NCBI RefSeq assembly: GCF_000519125.1
Contig: NZ_JAEX01000002.1
Span: 62,001-126,000 of the forward strand
Source of the DNA: Desulfocurvus vexinensis DSM 17965
Lineage (GTDB): Bacteria > Desulfobacterota > Desulfovibrionia > Desulfovibrionales > Desulfovibrionaceae
Direction of reading: 5' to 3'
Length of the DNA: 64,000 bases
The notes under the pieces were generated by a model. The model searched no databases. It worked only from the letters and a program-made list of their open reading frames with translations, and was not told the origin of the DNA. This document shows, piece after piece, positions 60,604-64,000 of the stretch (position 1 is the stretch's first letter; every line of letters begins with the position of its first letter). Position numbers and translations under genes: made by a program.

Positions 60604-60745
60604 TCAGGGGTTCAGCAGGCGCAGGTAGGCCAGGGCCCGGCGCACGGGCAGGGCGCCCACCTCTGTGGGGCCCCAGCCCGTGCGGCTGGCCAGGATCAGG
60701 GGCAGGGGCTCAAGCGCCGCCGCCGCCCCCGTCAGCTCGCCCCCG
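60604..60745 (-). CDS. Frameshift extension of the tail assembly chaperone (gp41' / GT-like)
   Basis: About 46 residues in another frame overlapping the 3' end of the chaperone gene and ending at a TGA at 60606-60604. It reads GGELTGAAAALEPLPLILAS then RTGWGPTEVGALPVRRALAY. It has no proper start codon, so it is likely made by ribosomal frameshift from the upstream gene. A -2 shift on CGGGGGCGA (60745-60737) would join the two frames. Confidence 0.7.
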
Positions 60746-61108
60746 GGCGGCGGCCCTCTCGGCGGCCTGCAGGCTGGCGGCGTCCATCCGGTCCGCCGCG
60801 TCCTGGATGGCCGCGAAGTCGTCGGGGTGCAGCCGCCCCATCTGGGCGACGGACAGCGGCCCCTGCAGCGGCTCCCCGCCGTCCTCCAGGCGCACGATCT
60901 GCCGCCGCAGGGTCTCCACGCCCATGCCCGAGGGGCTGCACACCAGGGCCGGCCCTTCGCCCGGCACCATGACCAGCCGCTCCGAGGCCGCCCGGGCGTC
61001 CAGGATGTCGCCGGTGGTCAACTCGCGGAGCACCGCCTGGCGCAGGGCGGTTTCACCCAGCCGGTACCCGTGCTTCAATGCAACAGTGACGGTCGCGGTC
61101 TCGTGCAT
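60710..61108 (-). CDS. Mu gp41-like tail assembly chaperone
   Basis: A 132-residue tail assembly chaperone between tube and tape measure genes, as in Mu. Core region: TVTVALKHGYRLGETALRQA and VLRELTTGDILDARAASE; the end is Ala/Arg/Gly-rich (ARGRADGGGGGA). In dsDNA tailed phages the chaperone is made as short and frameshifted long forms; the overlapping second frame (60604-60745) supports this. The ATG lies two bases after the tube stop. Confidence 0.85.
   Translation of the reverse strand: MHETATVTVALKHGYRLGETALRQAVLRELTTGDILDARAASERLVMVPGEGPALVCSPSGMGVETLRRQIVRLEDGGEPLQGPLSVAQMGRLHPDDFAAIQDAADRMDAASLQAAERAAARGRADGGGGGA
60737..60745 (-). other. Candidate -2 frameshift slippery site
   Basis: CGGGGGCGA read on the minus strand, in chaperone codons CGG GGG CGA. 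Slipping back two bases after GGG enters the frame that runs to 60604. A similar G-run followed by CGA is recalled for the -2 shift of phage Mu. Confidence 0.6.
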
Positions 61109-61110
61109 GG

Positions 61111-61458
61111 CTACTCCTCGTCGCAGCTCAGGGCCGACATTTCCAGGTCCACCTGCCCCTCGGACAGCTCCAGGGCGTTGGTGGTGAACGCCCCGCGCAG
61201 GGTGAACACCTTGCCCGTGTCCGTCTCGAACATCACGGTGGCGTCGGTCAGGTTTTGCAAGGCCGTGATCGACAGGTCCGCCCCGTGGCGCACCTTGCAC
61301 TTGAGCACGGGGGGTTCGTAGTTCTCGGTGTAGCCCAGGGTCTTGGTGCCGTCGGTGGCGACCTCGCGGGCCATGCCGCCGGGCGTCAGGGAGCCCTTGC
61401 CGTCGGAGGGGATTTCCGCCCCGTCCACGCGGATGATGGCGCTGCCGGTGTACTTCAT
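61111..61458 (-). CDS. Phage tail tube protein (Mu gpM-like)
   Basis: A 115-residue tube protein with the family pattern: GSAIIRVDGAEIPSDGKGSL near the start, TLGYTENYEPPVLKCKVRHG, and LQNLTDATVMFETDTGKVF. It forms the inner tube inside the sheath encoded upstream. Nine bases separate it from the sheath stop. Confidence 0.92.
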   Translation of the reverse strand: MKYTGSAIIRVDGAEIPSDGKGSLTPGGMAREVATDGTKTLGYTENYEPPVLKCKVRHGADLSITALQNLTDATVMFETDTGKVFTLRGAFTTNALELSEGQVDLEMSALSCDEE

Positions 61459-61467
61459 GGACTGCTC

Positions 61468-62940
61468 CTAGAGAATGAACTGGACCTGCTGGGCGTAGAT
61501 GCGCAGCTGGTTGACCAGGTCGGGGTTGGACCGCACGTTCAGGCGGTTGCGGTCGTCGGGATCGCGTTCCACCAGCAGGGTGGCCTTGTAGGAGTCGAAG
61601 TTCTCCACCAGCCCCTTGGCCTCCAGCTCGCGGAAGAGCGCCAGCAGCTCGGCGCGCACGATGCGCGGGGTGGCGATGGCCTGGCCGGGGCTGAAGCGCG
61701 TGCCGTCGTCGGCCAGCTTGTGGCGCGGGAACTTCTGGGTGATGCGCGTCCGGATGGCGTAGCGCAGGTACGACAGGGTCGCCGGGGTGGTCACGTCCAG
61801 GTAGCTGGGGTCGGGCAGGCCGTAGCTGTTGGTCTGGTAGGTCGTGATCTGCCGTTCGATCTGCACGGCCCCGTCCCGGGTCACGGTGTGCGTGGCCAAC
61901 CCGCTGTACAGCAGCAGGTTCCGCTCGACCATGGTCCAGCGATCCTCCACCGCCGGGGGCAGGCAGCCCGGCAGCTCCAGGGTCTGCAGGGGCCGGGCCG
62001 GGTCGATGTCCAGGTGATACGCGGCCACGCCGCAGTTGACGGCGGCCCAGGTCCACGGCGGCGTCGGGCTCTGGCCCATGGCCATGCAGCTGACGGCCTG
62101 GTGGTTGCGGGCCGCGCCCCAGGTGGTCGCGGCGGCGTGCGATCCGGCCAGCGCCGCGAAGGCCACGCCGTCCACCATCTTGAGCGGTCCGCCGCGCGCG
62201 TCCAGCTCGGCTTCCAGGGCCGCCATGTTCGCGGCGTCGGTGTACGGGGTGCAGAGGTAGTTCCACCAGCCGTCGCCCAGGGCCGCCAGGGCGTCGGCCA
62301 GGTCCGGGTTGGCCGTGCCGCCGCTCATGGCGGTGACGGCCACGCCGACGCCGGAGGGCAGCGTCTCGCCGTAGTAGCCCAGGCGCAGGTCGATGGCGTT
62401 GCCCGTCTCGCCCTTCCAGCGGCAGGTCAGGTCCACCTTTTCGGGCACGGCCCCGTTCACGGCGGCGGTCACGGGCAGGTCGGGCTCGGCGGCGATGGCG
62501 GCGGCGATCTTGGTGGCGATTGCGGCGGCGGTGTCCCCAGCCGCAATGCCGACGCGCACCCGGACCCCGGCCACATACAGGGCCAGGGTGCCCGAGCCCG
62601 TAGCCGGGCCCGTGACCGTCAGCGCCCCGCTGGCCGCCACACCCTCGGCATCGTCGGCCAGGGGCACGGCCCAGGTCTCGGTGTAGGCGTTGGCGCCCTT
62701 GAGCCCCGCGAACATGGCCGCCAGCATCGAGCCCCGCCCGAAGAGCTTGACGCCGTGGTCGGCGGACAGCACCTGCACGGGGCTGCCCGGCGTTGCCGCG
62801 CCCGTCTCCAGCATCTGCCCGAACACCATGATCTTGCTCATGTAGTTGGGCGTACCCTGTACGGCCATGCTGTTGTCGAACTCGACGTAGCACAGCGGCA
62901 CCCGGATGGTGTCCGGGATCTGGTTGAAGCTGATCGTCAT
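61468..62940 (-). CDS. Phage contractile tail sheath protein (Mu gpL-like)
   Basis: A 490-residue sheath subunit, so the phage has a contractile (myovirus) tail. It opens ISFNQIPDTIRVPLCYVEFD, has a variable Ala-rich insertion (about 95-180, AVPLADDAEGVAASGALTV), the central 'LGDGWWNYLCTPYTD', and the conserved C-terminal 'TPATLSYLRYAIRTRITQKFPR'. It directly abuts the small gene at 62941. Confidence 0.95.
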   Translation of the reverse strand: MTISFNQIPDTIRVPLCYVEFDNSMAVQGTPNYMSKIMVFGQMLETGAATPGSPVQVLSADHGVKLFGRGSMLAAMFAGLKGANAYTETWAVPLADDAEGVAASGALTVTGPATGSGTLALYVAGVRVRVGIAAGDTAAAIATKIAAAIAAEPDLPVTAAVNGAVPEKVDLTCRWKGETGNAIDLRLGYYGETLPSGVGVAVTAMSGGTANPDLADALAALGDGWWNYLCTPYTDAANMAALEAELDARGGPLKMVDGVAFAALAGSHAAATTWGAARNHQAVSCMAMGQSPTPPWTWAAVNCGVAAYHLDIDPARPLQTLELPGCLPPAVEDRWTMVERNLLLYSGLATHTVTRDGAVQIERQITTYQTNSYGLPDPSYLDVTTPATLSYLRYAIRTRITQKFPRHKLADDGTRFSPGQAIATPRIVRAELLALFRELEAKGLVENFDSYKATLLVERDPDDRNRLNVRSNPDLVNQLRIYAQQVQFIL

Positions 62941-63114
62941 CTAGGCCTCCTTCTTGGCCTTGGGCCGGGTGGCCCGGGCCACGTCGCCGTCGCGCAGGCG
63001 GCGGCGCCAATAGGTGGTGTCGGGCACGTCGGCCCCGTCCTGGGGCAGGGGCTGCCCCGTCGCGGGGTCCAGCACGGCAAGTCCCGCGCCGGGCTTGAGG
63101 TAGAGCGTCTTCAT
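62941..63114 (-). CDS. Small phage protein, Mu gp38-like (DUF2635)
   Basis: A 57-residue protein starting MKTLYLKPGAGLAVLDPATG, then VPDTTYWRRRLRDGDV and a Lys-rich tail. The sequence pattern matches DUF2635, which sits between gp37 and the sheath gene in Mu-like phages, as here. Its stop is the three bases directly before the sheath start. Function unknown. Confidence 0.85.
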   Translation of the reverse strand: MKTLYLKPGAGLAVLDPATGQPLPQDGADVPDTTYWRRRLRDGDVARATRPKAKKEA

Positions 63115-63117
63115 GCG

Positions 63118-63639
63118 TCACTCCTGAGGCAGGGTTATATGGTCCTGGGCCACGGGCGCCCCGTCGGCCTGGGCCTGCTCCGCGAACACCGTGGCCAGCA
63201 CGTCGATCGTGGCGGGGTCGAGAGCCCCGGGCAGCTCGAACCGCTGCCGCCAGCTCACGCCCCACATGGCCACGCCGCGCTGCGCGACCCGGCTGGCGAA
63301 CAGGTTCTGGGCCTGGACCTGGGCCGGGGCGGTCTCGGTGGCCGCCAGGCCCCAATCCTGCCGGTCCAGGCCGCGCAGCGTGGCGGCGACCATGGCCAGG
63401 GCGGCCCGGTCGCGCGTCGCCCCGGCGGAGTCCTTGGCGACCACGAACGCCGCCAGGGTCAACTCCAGGCTGCGGTCCACGAGGCGCACGTCCAGCGCCG
63501 CCACATAGACGGCGGGTGCGGCTTGGCACACCCGCCGCAGTTCCTCCTCGTCGAACCGCCCGCCATGCACCTCGCAGGTGCGCAGGCCGGGCACCTGAGC
63601 CTGCAGGCCGTCGCGCACCGCGTCCAAAATCTGTTGCAT
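63118..63639 (-). CDS. Mu gp37-like phage protein (DUF1834)
   Basis: A 173-residue protein starting MQQILDAVRDGLQAQVPGLR, with YVAALDVRLVDRSLELTLAAF and the terminal-region 'WGVSWRQRFELPG'. It matches the Mu gp37 family (DUF1834), probably a tail-head joining or terminator protein. A longer open frame reaches 63669 but homology begins at 63639. It overlaps the previous stop by one base. Confidence 0.85.
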   Translation of the reverse strand: MQQILDAVRDGLQAQVPGLRTCEVHGGRFDEEELRRVCQAAPAVYVAALDVRLVDRSLELTLAAFVVAKDSAGATRDRAALAMVAATLRGLDRQDWGLAATETAPAQVQAQNLFASRVAQRGVAMWGVSWRQRFELPGALDPATIDVLATVFAEQAQADGAPVAQDHITLPQE

Positions 63640-64000
63640 CACCTGGCCTCCATCTGCCCGGCGGCCCACTCGTCCACCAGGCGCCCCAGATCGGCCAGGT
63701 TGTCGGGCGACAGGCCGAGGTAGGGCCGGGCGGGGGTTTGCTTGCCCACCTCCGCCCCGCCGAACTGGTGGATGGCCGCGTAGACCAGGTTGGACCCGAC
63801 CTCCACCGCGTCACCGGCCACCACATACTGGATGGAGTCCAGCAGCCCGCCCTCGGCCTGCAGCAGGCTGTGCCCGCCGTGCCGCGTTGCCGCGTAGCGC
63901 GGCGACCACGCCGCCCAGGGCGTGCCGTCGGGAGCCTGGCGTTCCTCGGCGATGCGTCGCCGGGTCTGCGACTCCACCTCCGCGCCCACAGCGTCCAGCA
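63639..64000 (-). CDS. Phage virion morphogenesis (tail completion) protein, C-terminal part
   Basis: About 120 residues of a gene whose start lies beyond base 64000; the frame is open at the edge. The visible part, EVESQTRRRIAEERQAPDG, WAAWSPRYAA and YAAIHQFGG.....PARPYLGLS, is the core of the Mu gpG/P2 gpS virion morphogenesis family, which helps complete or join tails to heads. Confidence 0.88.
   Translation of the reverse strand, partial: LDAVGAEVESQTRRRIAEERQAPDGTPWAAWSPRYAATRHGGHSLLQAEGGLLDSIQYVVAGDAVEVGSNLVYAAIHQFGGAEVGKQTPARPYLGLSPDNLADLGRLVDEWAAGQMEAR

Larger units (their letters stand above)
49814..64000 (-). mobile_element. Mu-like transposable prophage, right portion (continues past window)
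   Basis: All genes from 49939 to the window end are on the minus strand in the order of phage Mu tail genes: virion morphogenesis, gp37-like, gp38-like, sheath, tube, tail chaperone, tape measure, gp43-48-like baseplate genes, tail fibres and a DNA modification gene. The host-side border is a Mu-type end starting TGAAGCG at 49814 with 22-base-spaced internal repeats. Head genes, transposase and repressor must lie beyond base 64000. Every visible gene appears intact. Confidence 0.92.

Noticed and set aside
60710-63826. 1038-codon minus-strand frame across the sheath region
   Set aside because: Only its last 132 codons (from 61108) are real; the rest is a shadow frame of the tube, sheath and gp37-like genes.

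Overview
The window is high-GC DNA with dense overlapping operons. It most likely comes from a Desulfovibrio-like sulfate-reducing bacterium (Desulfovibrionales). The grounds are a complete tmcDCBA operon (type II tetraheme cytochrome c3 plus its membrane redox complex), a large heterodisulfide-reductase (Hdr) operon, several other c-type cytochromes, and sigma-54 activators beside the redox genes. The genus cannot be fixed from this sequence alone.

Layout. (1) 1-2077, minus: an RND/MMPL exporter cut by the window edge, and its periplasmic LolA-like partner. (2) 2198-3790, minus: a NifA-like sigma-54 activator with a GAF sensor. (3) 4123-15240, minus: one eight-gene redox operon, transcribed hdrA, mvhD, F420-hydrogenase-beta/FdhB-like, a 1148-residue double HdrA with an embedded receiver-like domain, hdrC, hdrB, a double universal stress protein and an HdrD/TmcB-like protein. 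(4) 15241-15738: a divergent control region with three related hairpins. (5) 15739-19075, plus: a hybrid histidine kinase and an NtrC-type regulator, plausibly controlling the Hdr operon. (6) 19240-20982, plus: a secreted octahaem cytochrome. (7) 21124-21762, minus: a NarL-type regulator. (8) 22084-38785, plus: an MSHA-like type IV pilus or type II secretion operon with a PilM-PilN fusion, PilO- and PilP-like proteins, secretin, AAA ATPase, assembly ATPase, platform protein, five prepilin-like proteins and a large pilin-associated protein. It is followed by a proline-rich secreted peptide, a VKOR-thioredoxin-like membrane protein and a PilT-like ATPase. (9) 38875-43444: a radical SAM protein, a small cytochrome with an abnormal haem motif (minus), a UbiD-family decarboxylase and a DsbA-like lipoprotein. 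(10) 43532-44536, minus: an unrecognised protein. (11) 44957-48791, plus: tmcDCBA. (12) 48965-49394: tRNA-Val(TAC) and two identical tRNA-Asp(GTC) genes with terminators. (13) 49814-64000, all minus: the right part of a Mu-like transposable prophage, from its TG end through a DNA adenine methylase, tail fibres, baseplate, tape measure, chaperone, tube and sheath. The prophage continues past the window.

How the parts fit. The Hdr operon has the parts of a soluble flavin-based electron-bifurcating complex: HdrA, MvhD, an FdhB-like input module and HdrBC. A second HdrA-like fusion and a second CCG-domain protein are added. The divergent two-component system and the nearby NifA-like protein suggest sigma-54-dependent redox or nutrient control. 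The Tmc complex links periplasmic cytochrome c3 to membrane and cytoplasmic thiol chemistry. The best candidate for an undescribed system is the Hdr operon with its receiver-bearing double HdrA. Other notable points are a probable -2 frameshift in the prophage tail chaperone, the exact prophage end with 22-bp-spaced repeats, a cytochrome with C-x-C-H instead of C-x-x-C-H, and operator-like repeats before tmcD.
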